Positions 1 to 8,906 of a DNA stretch of 64,000 bases are shown in pieces; within the stretch, counting starts at the first letter, position 1, and each line of letters starts with the position of its first letter. The notes beneath the pieces were generated by a model that worked only from the letters and a program-made list of their open reading frames with translations, was not told the origin of the DNA and made no database searches. A program made the position numbers and the translations under genes. The stretch comes from an uncultured Prevotella sp. GTDB lineage: Bacteria; Bacteroidota; Bacteroidia; Bacteroidales; Bacteroidaceae. Location of the stretch: contig CAKPST010000002.1 of assembly GCA_934183355.1 (NCBI GenBank), positions 6,079 to 70,078 of the forward strand. The letters run 5' to 3'.

Positions 1-1567
1 CTTCAACACAGATGTTGTCGATAGTGATATTGACAATCGGACCATTGTGGCGTACAGCGTCAAGCTTGATGCGCAAGTCAGTGGTGCCTTCCATTGGCAG
101 CACCTTGCTGTATTGCTCCCACTGTGGCATACCCTCAGCCAAAGGCTTTGTGCTAAGTACGTTTTCCCACTCACCACCATCGCGGCTTACAGAGAGCTTC
201 ACTTCACTCTTGTTGCCCTCTTCCACTGCGTTCCAGTAGTAGAACGACACCTTCACGTTCTTAGTTCCACCAACAGCCATGCGTGGGCTAATGAGACTTT
301 CGGTTTGTCCATCTTCAGAGTAGCCGTAGAACTTGCATGATGCAAAGCCCTCATCGTCGTCTTGCGGTGTGATATTGATGTAGGAGTCGTCGGGAAGGTA
401 GTACATTGTTGCCTCGCTGGTGAAATACCATGCATCGTAGGTGTAGTACTCGTCGTCCTGTGTGGTGGCTTTCTGCCAGCCCTTATGTGCGAGTCCAGCG
501 TTTGCAAACGACTCATTGAAAGGCAGTGTTGCAGCCTGTCCTGCTGTCACCTGTTCGCTCTCGGCACCTACTGTACACTCGCCAGCAGCGTTTACAGCAA
601 AAAGCGAGAATGTCATAGTTGCCTCTTCTCCTGTGGCATTATACACATAAGATGTGCCTTCAATGCCTTCTGCAACGGTCTGCTCCTTGCCATCGTTGTA
701 TTTCATACGTAGAGTATAGGTGGCATTGTCATAGAGACCACCACGCTCGCCCTTTGCTGGAGCCTCCCATGTGAAGTTAACCTTGGCACCATCAGCAGTA
801 GCTGTGAAGTTTTGCGGAGTTCCAGGGCGGTCAAGTCCCACGAATATGTCTGCCTCAGAGCTTTCGCCCTTGCCTGCTGTACCAATAAGTGCATAGGCAG
901 CATAATGACAGTTGGTGTTGGGATCAATCTCGGTGTGCTGCCATGTCACGGTTTCGCCGGGCTTCACATTCTCTATGGTGTGTATCGTCACGTAGTTGTA
1001 CATGTCTCTAATCTGAATCACTATGCTCATATTAGAGGTTAGTGGTGTGCCGGTAGCACTAGTCGTAGGCGCTGTAACAGAGAGATTGGTGGCTGTAGCT
1101 GATGATGATGCCACGCTTGCACTGAACGCCTGCAACTTGCCAGGTGTCACGCCAGTATAGACAGAGATGAATGCTCCATAGCTCTCTTTGCCGTCAACGT
1201 CGACAATGAATTTGTACTCATATTTCTTGTCTTTCTCTACTGTGGCATCTACATAAGAGATGTCCTTGCCCACTTCGGGATTTTCAACACGTGCAAGCTC
1301 TGTAGTGGGCCACTCTGTACCTGGCTCGTGACGGAAGATAGAGATGAATGAGATGTGATCGAGAGGGTAGTTGGTGTAAGTGTAGTCCCAATCATACTCA
1401 GTGTAGGATGGTGCCTTGCCTGTGAGTGTCACGGTGTTGTCGGCATCATTGTAGACTGCCGTAGTGTTTCGCACTGGTTCTGGATTTGGAATTTCTTGTG
1501 CCTTTGCTGTTACGGCACAGAACATAATTGCCATTACGGCTAAGAGAAGGTGTAAAGTCTTTGTCAT
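1..1567 (-). CDS. Secreted fibronectin type III protein, 3' truncated by the window edge
   Basis: The frame is open from an ATG at 1567 to the left edge, about 522 codons, so the C-terminus is missing. It starts with a clear signal peptide (MTKTLHLLLAVMAIMFCAV, cleavage near AKA-QE). Immunoglobulin/FN3-like segments follow, recognisable by phrases such as 'PGTPQNFTATADGAKVNFTW' near residue 235. The last part seen ('LPFNESFAN...KGWQ', 'SLISPRM', 'VKVSFYYWN', 'ITIDNICVE') looks like a choice-of-anchor J/MAM-type jelly-roll. In Bacteroidetes this architecture is usual for type IX-secreted surface proteins, whose sorting domain would lie beyond the edge. It is inferred to be an exported adhesive or carbohydrate-binding protein; the ligand is unknown. 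A -7 box lies about 80 bp upstream. Confidence 0.85.
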   Translation of the reverse strand, partial: MTKTLHLLLAVMAIMFCAVTAKAQEIPNPEPVRNTTAVYNDADNTVTLTGKAPSYTEYDWDYTYTNYPLDHISFISIFRHEPGTEWPTTELARVENPEVGKDISYVDATVEKDKKYEYKFIVDVDGKESYGAFISVYTGVTPGKLQAFSASVASSSATATNLSVTAPTTSATGTPLTSNMSIVIQIRDMYNYVTIHTIENVKPGETVTWQHTEIDPNTNCHYAAYALIGTAGKGESSEADIFVGLDRPGTPQNFTATADGAKVNFTWEAPAKGERGGLYDNATYTLRMKYNDGKEQTVAEGIEGTSYVYNATGEEATMTFSLFAVNAAGECTVGAESEQVTAGQAATLPFNESFANAGLAHKGWQKATTQDDEYYTYDAWYFTSEATMYYLPDDSYINITPQDDDEGFASCKFYGYSEDGQTESLISPRMAVGGTKNVKVSFYYWNAVEEGNKSEVKLSVSRDGGEWENVLSTKPLAEGMPQWEQYSKVLPMEGTTDLRIKLDAVRHNGPIVNITIDNICVE

Positions 1568-1645
1568 GTTCTCTCTCCTTTAATAATTGTGTGATAAATA
1601 ATGTTTTTAATCGTGTATTAGATATACAACACGGTATTTCGGTTG

Positions 1646-1677
1646 CAAAGATATAAAAAAAATATTCTTACAACAAT
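1646..1677 (-). promoter_or_regulatory. Bacteroidetes-type promoter of the FN3 gene
   Basis: On the minus strand TATCTTTG (1646-1653) matches TAnnTTTG, with ATTG at 1674-1677 in the -33 position, 20 bp away. The predicted leader is about 70 nt. Confidence 0.55.
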
Positions 1678-1746
1678 AAAGTGTAAATATTTTTTGAGTT
1701 TTTATGTCGTTTTGTATTTTAGGTGTTTTAGATGGAATAAATAAAA

Positions 1747-1787
1747 AACTCCCCCTCTTTCGCACTTTATGCAAAAGAGGGGGAGTT
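1747..1787 (-). terminator. Rho-independent terminator of the M16 protease gene
   Basis: Perfect 14-bp inverted repeat (1747-1760 with 1774-1787, GC-rich core CTCCCCCTC) followed on the minus strand by a T-rich tract. It lies 20 bp past the protease stop codon. Confidence 0.85.
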
Positions 1788-1806
1788 AGAGAAAAAGATA
1801 TTAGAA

Positions 1807-4623
1807 TTACTCTGGCAGCATCATTACAGTGATATGATTGCCAGCCTTGTTGAATTCCTTCATGAAGTTGCAAATGTCTTGCGGTGTCAGAGCCTCAACA
1901 GTCTTGACATAGTCAGAATGATTGTTGAAAGCGTGGAGAACGTTCTCGGAGATGGTGTTAATCCAATAGTCGTTGGTCTTCACCTGGTCGCCTATCTGCT
2001 TGAGCACAAACTCCTTGCACTTCTGGAACTTAGCTGCGTCGCATACAGTCTCAAGAGTCTTGGTCTCGTCGTTCATGATGCGGATGGCAATATCCTTCTT
2101 CTCAGGTTTCATCGGACAATAGCCAACAAACTGGAAGATGTGGAAGTTGTCGTCATAAAGAACGGCTGCGCCCTGTGCACCCACTGAGTAGGCTGCGCTT
2201 TCCTTCTCGCGAATCTTGTCGAGATACTCCATTGAGAGCACCTGTCCTGCGATGTCGGCACAGATGGCGTTCTTCAGAGTGAATGGCATTGTAGAGTTGT
2301 GCCAAATCATGTAGGCTGTCGACTTAGGAGTCTCCTGCTTGCGCTTGAAGATGTTCTGCACCTCACCGCTTACAGGATTAATCTCACGCTTGCCCTTAAC
2401 AACCTTGCCCTTAGCTACTGGCAAAGCACCGAGATACTGGCAGATGAGAGGACGGATTGTAGCCTCGTCATAGTTGCCGACGATGAAGAATGTCCATGCC
2501 TTGGCGTTGGCTGTACGATCCTTGGCAATCTGCAGGATGCGGTCGTAGCTTACATCCTTCAGACGGTCGATGGTCATTGGCTCAACGCGTGGGTTGTGAG
2601 CGTAAAGAGTCGCTGTGATAGAGTCGCTCAGAGCAATCTCAGGATTGAGTGAACGGTTCTTGAGCTGCACCTCGTACTGCGAGATGAGGTTGTCGTACGA
2701 CTTCTGGTCCTTGTTGATAGCAGTGAAGTAGAGATAAGCGAGCTGAAGCATTGTCTCAACATCCTTAGGAGTAGAGCTACCCGAAATGCTGGTATTGGTC
2801 TGTCCAATAGACATGTTGACATTGGCTATCTTGCCAGCGAGAGCCTTCTGAAGCTCTGTAGCCGAGAAGTTGCCGAGACCGCTGCTATTGATAACATTGT
2901 CAAACATCTGGAGATTGGCGAAGTCCTTAGCACCATAGAATGTTGTGCCACCGAAACCAGAGCCAGAGAGGAGCACCTGATCCTTCTTGAAGTCGGTCTT
3001 CTTGAGCACTACAGTGGCTCCGTTAGAGAGGGTGAGAGTGGTGTAACCGAGCACGTCGTTCTTCACTTCCTTCTTGATGGTGCCAACCTTAGGCATCTGA
3101 GTCATGAGAGGCTCGTCCTTAACGTTGTCCACATAGGCAGTGATTTCAGATGTGCGGGCTGCCTTGATAGCACCGAGAAGCTGCTCCTTAGACGGATAAA
3201 CATTGCCCTCTGCCTCGTTGCAGAAAGCAAGCACTACGAGGTTGCTGTCGTTCTCTGGCACAAACTCCTTCATCATGGCGTTGACAGCGTCAACAGGAAT
3301 CATCGGCACAATCTGCTTCATGACAGGATAGGTGAACTCGATTGACGGCATCGGCTCGTTGTCGAGGAAGTTGTCGACAAGTGCACGATAGAGCTGAGAG
3401 TTAGGACGCTTGTCCTTATTGCTGTACATCTTGTCGAGCGAACTGAGATAGTCCTGCTTGTAGCGTGCGAACTCAGTAGCAGTGAAGCCAAACTTAGCAG
3501 CACGCAGAGCCTCTGTGTACACAGCCTTGAGCGACTCAACAGCCTTGCCAAGCTCCTTTGGTGATGCGCTTACAGAGAAGGCATCCTTGGTCTTAGCGAA
3601 GATATACTGTCCATCGCCTGCACCTGCCGAAACGTATGGGCAGTTGGCGTCGAGAGCCTTCTCACGCAGACGGTCGTTGAGCATGCTCATAGCAGCATTC
3701 TTGGCATACTCATAGATGAGATAGCTCACATCGTGCTTGAGCGAGTCGGGATAGACATCGTGCTTGATCATAAAATCTATCTCTGTAGCCTCCATCTCCT
3801 TGTCCTTGTCAATGATGACAATAGGCTCGGCGTTGTCGGGCACAAGCTCGTCAACAACTGGAGCTGCGTTCTGGGGATTGGTATAACCAGAGAAGAGTTT
3901 CTTAATCTCAGCCTCGGTGTGGTCGACATCAACATTACCTACAACCACAATAGCCTGATTTGTAGGATGATACCACTTGTGATAGTAGTCGGAGAGCTCC
4001 TTATACTTGAAGTTGTCGATGACCGACATCAAACCGATAGGATAGCGTACGCCATACTTAGAGCCTGGATAGAGAGCTGGCAAATTGCGTTCGAACATAC
4101 GGCTCGAAGCACTTGTGCGCAGACGCCACTCCTCGTGGATGACACCACGCTCCTCGTCAATCTCCTTAGGGTCGAGAGTGAGGTTGCCAGCCCAGTCACT
4201 GAGGATGAGCAGACATGAGTCGAGTGCTGTCTGACGTGTTGTTGGCACGTTAGAGATGTTGTATACAGTCTGGTCGATGGATGTGTAGGCGTTGAGGTCG
4301 CGACCGAACTGAACGCCGATGCTCTCGCAGAAACGGATGACAGCATTGCCTGGGAAGTGCTTGGTACCGTTGAAGCACATGTGCTCAAGGAAGTGTGCCA
4401 AGCCACGCTGTGACTCTTCCTCCTGAATGGCACCCACCTTCTGCGCAATGTAGAAGTCGGCTCGATTCTCCGGCCAGTTGTTGTGGCGGATGTAGTAGGT
4501 CAGGCCGTTGTCCAACTTACCGATGCGCACGTCGGGATCAACGGGAATCGGCGGCATCTGCTGTGCCTGGGCAACCCCAGCAAGGAGCATGAAGGCTGCC
4601 ACTAAAAGATTTCTTAGTCTCAT
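1807..4623 (-). CDS. M16 family zinc metallopeptidase (insulinase/pitrilysin-like), exported
   Basis: 938 aa counted from the ATG at 4623, which begins a good signal peptide (MRLRNLLVAAFMLLAGVAQA). The open frame continues upstream but encodes nothing resembling the family and crosses the likely promoter, so that extension is rejected. The inverted zinc motif HxxEH is present as HFLEH at residues 77-81, with the downstream acidic stretch EERGVIHEEW supplying the expected third-ligand region. The length fits the two-repeat M16 enzymes: an active N-terminal half and an inactive C-terminal half. It is probably periplasmic or on the cell surface and degrades peptides; the substrate is unknown. 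It sits downstream of xerD but has its own promoter and terminator. Confidence 0.93.
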   Translation of the reverse strand: MRLRNLLVAAFMLLAGVAQAQQMPPIPVDPDVRIGKLDNGLTYYIRHNNWPENRADFYIAQKVGAIQEEESQRGLAHFLEHMCFNGTKHFPGNAVIRFCESIGVQFGRDLNAYTSIDQTVYNISNVPTTRQTALDSCLLILSDWAGNLTLDPKEIDEERGVIHEEWRLRTSASSRMFERNLPALYPGSKYGVRYPIGLMSVIDNFKYKELSDYYHKWYHPTNQAIVVVGNVDVDHTEAEIKKLFSGYTNPQNAAPVVDELVPDNAEPIVIIDKDKEMEATEIDFMIKHDVYPDSLKHDVSYLIYEYAKNAAMSMLNDRLREKALDANCPYVSAGAGDGQYIFAKTKDAFSVSASPKELGKAVESLKAVYTEALRAAKFGFTATEFARYKQDYLSSLDKMYSNKDKRPNSQLYRALVDNFLDNEPMPSIEFTYPVMKQIVPMIPVDAVNAMMKEFVPENDSNLVVLAFCNEAEGNVYPSKEQLLGAIKAARTSEITAYVDNVKDEPLMTQMPKVGTIKKEVKNDVLGYTTLTLSNGATVVLKKTDFKKDQVLLSGSGFGGTTFYGAKDFANLQMFDNVINSSGLGNFSATELQKALAGKIANVNMSIGQTNTSISGSSTPKDVETMLQLAYLYFTAINKDQKSYDNLISQYEVQLKNRSLNPEIALSDSITATLYAHNPRVEPMTIDRLKDVSYDRILQIAKDRTANAKAWTFFIVGNYDEATIRPLICQYLGALPVAKGKVVKGKREINPVSGEVQNIFKRKQETPKSTAYMIWHNSTMPFTLKNAICADIAGQVLSMEYLDKIREKESAAYSVGAQGAAVLYDDNFHIFQFVGYCPMKPEKKDIAIRIMNDETKTLETVCDAAKFQKCKEFVLKQIGDQVKTNDYWINTISENVLHAFNNHSDYVKTVEALTPQDICNFMKEFNKAGNHITVMMLPE

Positions 4624-4703
4624 GAATGTATAAATTAATGTTTGTAGTAAAGTCTGCATGAACAATGCTTGCGAATGTTTAGAACACACATTAAGCATGT
4701 ATG

Positions 4704-4711
4704 CAAAAGTA
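4704..4711 (-). promoter_or_regulatory. -7 box of the M16 protease gene
   Basis: Minus-strand TACTTTTG matches TAnnTTTG about 80 bp upstream of the chosen start. No clear -33 TTTG is seen. It supports the start at 4623. Confidence 0.45.
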
Positions 4712-4800
4712 GTGTATTTCTTTCTAACTTGCAGATAATGACTGATGTTTTTTCTCAGAACATGTGAAAATAGTGCTTTTATGACATAAAAAAACGAAAT

Positions 4801-4846
4801 AACGGGGCTGACAGATATACCTATGCGGCATTCTGTCAACCCCGTT
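4801..4846 (-). terminator. Terminator overlapping the 3' end of xerD
   Basis: 15-bp inverted repeat (4801-4815 with 4832-4846, one G-U pair) followed on the minus strand by ATTTCGTTTTTTT. The last codons and stop of xerD lie inside the hairpin. Confidence 0.8.
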
Positions 4847-5738
4847 TCATGTTGCGTGGATGATGATTGAGTATCTCATCGCGCAATGTGGTGACGTCGA
4901 TATGTGTGTATATCTGTGTAGTCTTAATGTTCTCATGACCAAGCATGTCCTGTATGGCACGCAAGTTGGCACCACCTTGCAGCAAAGCTGTGGCAAAAGA
5001 GTGGCGGAGGGTGTGAGGAGAGACTGTCTTCTGTATTCCAGCCTCCTCAGCCACACGCTTTATCATGATGAGAATCATGGTGCGTGTGAGATGGGCACCA
5101 CGACGGTTGAGGAATACATATTCCTGCTCACCAGGCTTTATCTTCATCAGATTGCGGTCGTATAACCATAGTTTTATCTCGTGCAATGCGGTGTCGGAGA
5201 TGGGTACAAGGCGTTCTTTGTCGCCCTTGCCGAGTATGCGCAGATACTTGTCGGTGGCGAAGATATCGCCAAACTTCAGATTGACGAGTTCGGACACACG
5301 CAGTCCACAGGAGAAAAGCACCTCGATGATAGCACGATTGCGCTGTCCCTCCCATTTAGAAAGGTCGATGGCTTCCTCCATGCGGTCAATCTCTTCAAGT
5401 GTGAGTACCTCTGGCAGATGCTCGCCGACGGACGGCGACTCAAGGAGTTCGGACGGATTGTCCTCCAAGACTCCATCGAGTTCGAGGAAGCGGAAGAACG
5501 ACCTCACGCCACTCAATATTCTCGCCTGTGAGCGAGCCGACACACCAAACTCGTGTATAGTGGCAGCGAAGGTCTGCAAATGACATAGACGCACGTCGGC
5601 TATCTGCAGTCCTTCACCACGGAAGAACTGTAGCAGATAGTCGAGGTCGTGTGCATACGCCTCTATGGTGTTGGGGCTGAAGTTGCGCTCTAGCTTGAGA
5701 TAGCGTATGTAGCGCCGCTTGAGATTGTCCATATCCAT
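4836..5738 (-). CDS. xerD: Site-specific tyrosine recombinase XerD
   Basis: 300 aa, the normal XerC/D length. An N-terminal SAM-like core-binding domain (about 1-95) precedes the catalytic domain. All catalytic residues are visible: R147 in SCGLRVSEL, K172 in GKGDKER, H242 and R245 in PHTLRHSFAT, H268 in MLGHENI and nucleophile Y277 in TQIYTHI. Family knowledge: Xer recombinases resolve chromosome dimers at dif near the terminus. The lack of neighbouring integron or transposon features favours the housekeeping XerD over an integrase. No dif-like site was recognised nearby. The gene lies 18 bp downstream of the helicase gene and may be co-transcribed with it. Confidence 0.93.
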   Translation of the reverse strand: MDMDNLKRRYIRYLKLERNFSPNTIEAYAHDLDYLLQFFRGEGLQIADVRLCHLQTFAATIHEFGVSARSQARILSGVRSFFRFLELDGVLEDNPSELLESPSVGEHLPEVLTLEEIDRMEEAIDLSKWEGQRNRAIIEVLFSCGLRVSELVNLKFGDIFATDKYLRILGKGDKERLVPISDTALHEIKLWLYDRNLMKIKPGEQEYVFLNRRGAHLTRTMILIMIKRVAEEAGIQKTVSPHTLRHSFATALLQGGANLRAIQDMLGHENIKTTQIYTHIDVTTLRDEILNHHPRNMKRG

Positions 5739-5756
5739 AGTGTCTGAAAAGAATTG

Positions 5757-7739
5757 TTATTTCTTCTTGCGTGGCTTGCGACGTGCCCATCCTTCCTCAG
5801 AGAAGTCAGGCTCCTCGCCAACAAGTTGTATATTAGGATTGTCGATAAATTGACGCCAGTCGTCCTGACGACCACTCTCGTAACGAGCCGAACCACGCTT
5901 GCCGCGCTGTGAACGGTTGTTGCCCTCATCGTCGTTGCGACGCTTTGAGCGCTTCTCGTAGCGAGAGAAGTCGTCGTCAGAACCACGGCGCGAGCGACGA
6001 TCGGTCGGACGGTCAGACTGGCGACGTGTGCGCTTGCCGTCAGATGCAGCAGATGTGTCGTCGGCATCGTTGCAGCGCACGGTGCGTCCACGATAGGTAG
6101 CACCGTTGAGAGCACGCATCACCTTCTCGGCATCATTCTCGGGCACCTCAATATAGGCTATGCGAGCTAAGAGGTCGATGTGTCCAACGTCCTGACGACC
6201 ATGCACGTTGCGGTTGAGGAACTGCATAACCTCGCCAGGATAGAATCCGTCGTCCTTGCCAAGATTGATGAAGAGACGGCGGTAGCCTGCCTCGGGAGCA
6301 CGCTTTTCACGTTTCTTACCATCAGTACGGTCCTTGCGGTCGCGCGAAGTGGACGGCTTGACAATCTCTGGAGCATTGGCATAGTACTTGAGGAACTTAC
6401 CGAACTCCAGAGACACTATCTTCTTCAAGATATCCTCCTTGTCAAAATATTCGAAGTGGCGGTTGATGTCCTCCATAAACGGAGCAATCTGATCCTCGTC
6501 GACATCCACCTTCTCTATCTCGTCAATAGCCTTGAAGAGCTGCTTAGAGCATATCTCTTGCGGTGTAGGCAGAGTGCCGTCGACAAATTGCTTGCCGATA
6601 ATCTTCTCTATATCGCGTACACGTCCGCGCTCCTTAGTATGTATGATGCTGATTGACGTACCCTTCTTGCCTGCACGACCTGTTCTGCCCGAACGGTGAG
6701 TGTAGCTCTCTACGTCGCCTGGCATGCCATAGTTGATGACATGCGAGAGGTCGTCGACATCAAGACCACGTGCTGCCACGTCGGTAGCAACAAGCAACTG
6801 GGTGATGTGCTGACGGAACTTCTGCATGGTGATGTCGCGCTGCTGCTGCGAGAGGTCGCCATGCAGTGGCTCGGCATTGTAACCATCGCGTATGAGTTTG
6901 TCTGCCACTTCCTGTGTCTCAGCTTTGGTGCGGCAGAACACGATGCCGTAGATGCGTGGATAGAAGTCGACAATGCGCTTCAGGGCGTGATACTTGTCCT
7001 TGGCGTTGACCATATAATAAATGTGGTTGACGCTCTCGGCACCCTCGTTGCGCGAACCTACGACAATCTCCTTATGGTCGTGCAGATAGCCCTTGGCGAT
7101 GCGCTCTATCTCCTTGCTCATAGTGGCAGAGAAGAGCAGCGTGTTGCGGTCGGTTGGAACTCCCTCAAATATCTCGTTGATGCTGTCGGAGAAACCCATA
7201 TTGAGCATCTCGTCAGCCTCGTCGAGCACCACGTTCTTCACCTCAGAAACCTTGGCGGCACCGCGGTGCATGAGGTCGATGAGACGACCTGGTGTGGCTA
7301 CAATTATCTGTGCACCACGCTTGAGGGCGTGAATCTGTTCAATGATGGATGTGCCACCGTATACAGCGACAATATTGATGCCCTTGATATACTTGGCAAA
7401 CGACTTCAAGTCGTCGGCTATCTGTAGACAAAGCTCACGTGTTGGCGAAATGACAATGGCCTGTGTGGTGCGGTCGGTGGGGTCGGTGCGCTGCAAGAGT
7501 GGAATGCCGAAGGCGGCTGTCTTGCCCGTTCCGGTCTGAGCGAGAGCAATGACGTCATTGCCGTTGCCGAGCAGATAAGGGATAACTTCTTCCTGGACTG
7601 GCATAGGATGCTCGAAGCCCAGTTCTTCAATGGCGCGGCGAATGTCCTCGCTTACGCCCAATTCTTCAAATGTCTTCAATGTAAAAAAGTTGTTTCTAAA
7701 ATAATAAAATGGGATTCTACTCTCCATTGTCGCTGTCAT
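5757..7739 (-). CDS. deaD: DEAD-box ATP-dependent RNA helicase with DbpA-type RNA-binding tail
   Basis: 660 aa. Helicase motifs in order: Q motif region (about 23-50), Walker A AQTGTGKT (67-74), PTRELCLQ (Ia), ATPGR, DEAD (173-176), SAT (204-206), ARGLDVDD and HRSGRTGRAGKKG. A DbpA-like RRM follows (YRRLFINLGKDDGFYPGE...), then a highly charged RRS/SR-rich tail ending in RKPRKKK. It unwinds structured RNA in ribosome assembly or mRNA decay. The first 20 residues are not family-like; a TTG at residue 21 (LKTFEELG) is an alternative start. The leader is about 100 nt and the promoter overlaps that of coaD. Confidence 0.92.
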   Translation of the reverse strand: MTATMESRIPFYYFRNNFFTLKTFEELGVSEDIRRAIEELGFEHPMPVQEEVIPYLLGNGNDVIALAQTGTGKTAAFGIPLLQRTDPTDRTTQAIVISPTRELCLQIADDLKSFAKYIKGINIVAVYGGTSIIEQIHALKRGAQIIVATPGRLIDLMHRGAAKVSEVKNVVLDEADEMLNMGFSDSINEIFEGVPTDRNTLLFSATMSKEIERIAKGYLHDHKEIVVGSRNEGAESVNHIYYMVNAKDKYHALKRIVDFYPRIYGIVFCRTKAETQEVADKLIRDGYNAEPLHGDLSQQQRDITMQKFRQHITQLLVATDVAARGLDVDDLSHVINYGMPGDVESYTHRSGRTGRAGKKGTSISIIHTKERGRVRDIEKIIGKQFVDGTLPTPQEICSKQLFKAIDEIEKVDVDEDQIAPFMEDINRHFEYFDKEDILKKIVSLEFGKFLKYYANAPEIVKPSTSRDRKDRTDGKKREKRAPEAGYRRLFINLGKDDGFYPGEVMQFLNRNVHGRQDVGHIDLLARIAYIEVPENDAEKVMRALNGATYRGRTVRCNDADDTSAASDGKRTRRQSDRPTDRRSRRGSDDDFSRYEKRSKRRNDDEGNNRSQRGKRGSARYESGRQDDWRQFIDNPNIQLVGEEPDFSEEGWARRKPRKKK

Positions 7740-7847
7740 TCATTGTCTTCCCCAGCCATGCAAGCAGAACCTATATTGGATATAAGAAACTTGATTGAAG
7801 ACATTAATACAGCTTACGCGTAAAAATATAAATCCTGAATTTGAATG

Positions 7848-7877
7848 CAAAGGTACTGCTTTTTTTGCAAAATCAAA
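7848..7877 (-). promoter_or_regulatory. Promoter of the DEAD-box helicase gene
   Basis: Minus strand: TACCTTTG (7848-7855) as -7 and TTTG (7874-7877) as -33, spacing 18. It interleaves with the opposite promoter of coaD. Confidence 0.65.
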
Positions 7878-7894
7878 TAAAAATATTACTTTTG
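7864..7894 (+). promoter_or_regulatory. Promoter of coaD
   Basis: TTTG (7864-7867), 19-bp spacer, TACTTTTG (7887-7894); coaD starts 38 bp downstream. Near-consensus for the Bacteroidetes primary sigma factor. Confidence 0.7.
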
Positions 7895-7932
7895 CATACA
7901 GATATCTACATATTATTATACAATAAACGCAA

Positions 7933-8400
7933 ATGACATCAACAATAAAGCAGAGAATAGGCATTTTCGTCGGCTCGTTCGATCCGTTCACTATCGGACA
8001 CGACTCTGTAGTGAGACGAGCTGTGGCTCTGTTCGACCGCCTCATCATCGGTGTGGGGGTGAACGAAAGCAAGCGATATATGCTGTCTGCCGAAGAGCGC
8101 GTGGCTGCCATCAAGGCTATATATGCCGACGACGAGCGCATTGACGTAGAGCAATATAGCGACCTAACAGTGGACTTCGCACGACGCATGGGGGCTAACT
8201 TCATTGTCAAGGGAGTGCGCTCGGTGAAGGATTTCGAGTTTGAGCGCGATCAGGCAGACATCAACCGTCGGTTGACAGGTGTGGAAACCGTACTGCTATA
8301 CGCCGAACCGGGCATGGACTGCATCTCGTCGTCAGTAGTGAGAGAGCTGACACACTTCGGACGCGACTGTAGCATGTTCTTGCCAAAACCACAACATTAA
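7933..8400 (+). CDS. coaD: Phosphopantetheine adenylyltransferase
   Basis: 155 aa, the usual length. It transfers AMP from ATP to 4'-phosphopantetheine, the penultimate step of coenzyme A synthesis, in the cytoplasm. The nucleotidyltransferase signature GSFDPFTIGH lies at about 14-23, matching the family's (T/H)xGH motif, and the C-terminal CISSSVVREL matches the conserved ISSSxVR segment. It has its own promoter and is followed after 28 bp by ybeY. The acyl-carrier-protein gene that needs its product is about 10 kb away in the same window. Confidence 0.95.
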   Translation: MTSTIKQRIGIFVGSFDPFTIGHDSVVRRAVALFDRLIIGVGVNESKRYMLSAEERVAAIKAIYADDERIDVEQYSDLTVDFARRMGANFIVKGVRSVKDFEFERDQADINRRLTGVETVLLYAEPGMDCISSSVVRELTHFGRDCSMFLPKPQH

Positions 8401-8428
8401 ACATTGAACATAAAATATTCCAAGCATT

Positions 8429-8842
8429 ATGATAACATACAATGTAGAAGGCGTGAAAATGCCAAAGATAAAGAAGCGTGAGACAACGGCATGGATACGC
8501 GCCGTTGCAGCTACATACGGATACAAGGTGGGCGAAGTGGGATACATGTTCGTCGACGACGAGAAGATTCTCGAAGTGAACAACGAGTATCTCGGACACG
8601 ACTACTACACGGACGTGATTACGTTCGACTATGACGAGCCGGGCATCGTCAGCGGAGACATCGTAATCTCGCTCGACACCGTGCGCACCAACGCCGAGAA
8701 ATTCGGCAAGGAATATGACGACGAGTTGAGACGTGTCATCATACACGGCATCCTCCACCTCTGTGGCATCAACGACAAGGGACCTGGAGAACGCGAAATA
8801 ATGGAAGCTGCCGAGAACAAGGCGCTAGCTATGCACCCATAA
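8429..8842 (+). CDS. ybeY: Endoribonuclease YbeY (rRNA maturation factor)
   Basis: 137 aa. The metal-binding motif is visible as HGILHLCGINDK near residues 108-119. The first two histidines of HxxxHxxxxxH are present, but the position of the third reads N-D rather than D-H; my recollection is that Bacteroidetes YbeY often carries Asp there, so this is probably lineage variation and not loss of function. The role is 16S rRNA 3'-end processing and ribosome quality control. It lies 28 bp behind coaD, probably in the same transcript. Confidence 0.88.
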   Translation: MITYNVEGVKMPKIKKRETTAWIRAVAATYGYKVGEVGYMFVDDEKILEVNNEYLGHDYYTDVITFDYDEPGIVSGDIVISLDTVRTNAEKFGKEYDDELRRVIIHGILHLCGINDKGPGEREIMEAAENKALAMHP

Positions 8843-8906
8843 AAGGCATAACAAAACAGAAAAATGTTGCGCAGACAAACGCGCAACGAATACAAAACAA
8901 CAACAA

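Noticed and set aside
4624-4839. 72-residue N-terminal extension of the M16 protease
   Set aside because: The extension lacks family similarity, runs across a -7 box, and a proper signal peptide begins at 4623.
4836-5738. XerD as an integrase of a mobile element
   Set aside because: Normal XerD length and motifs, no attachment-site repeats, no adjacent mobility genes or tRNA.
8750-8790. YbeY inactivated by loss of the third metal-binding histidine
   Set aside because: The rest of the motif is intact and Asp at this place is, as far as I recall, usual in Bacteroidetes, so it is not evidence of a pseudogene.
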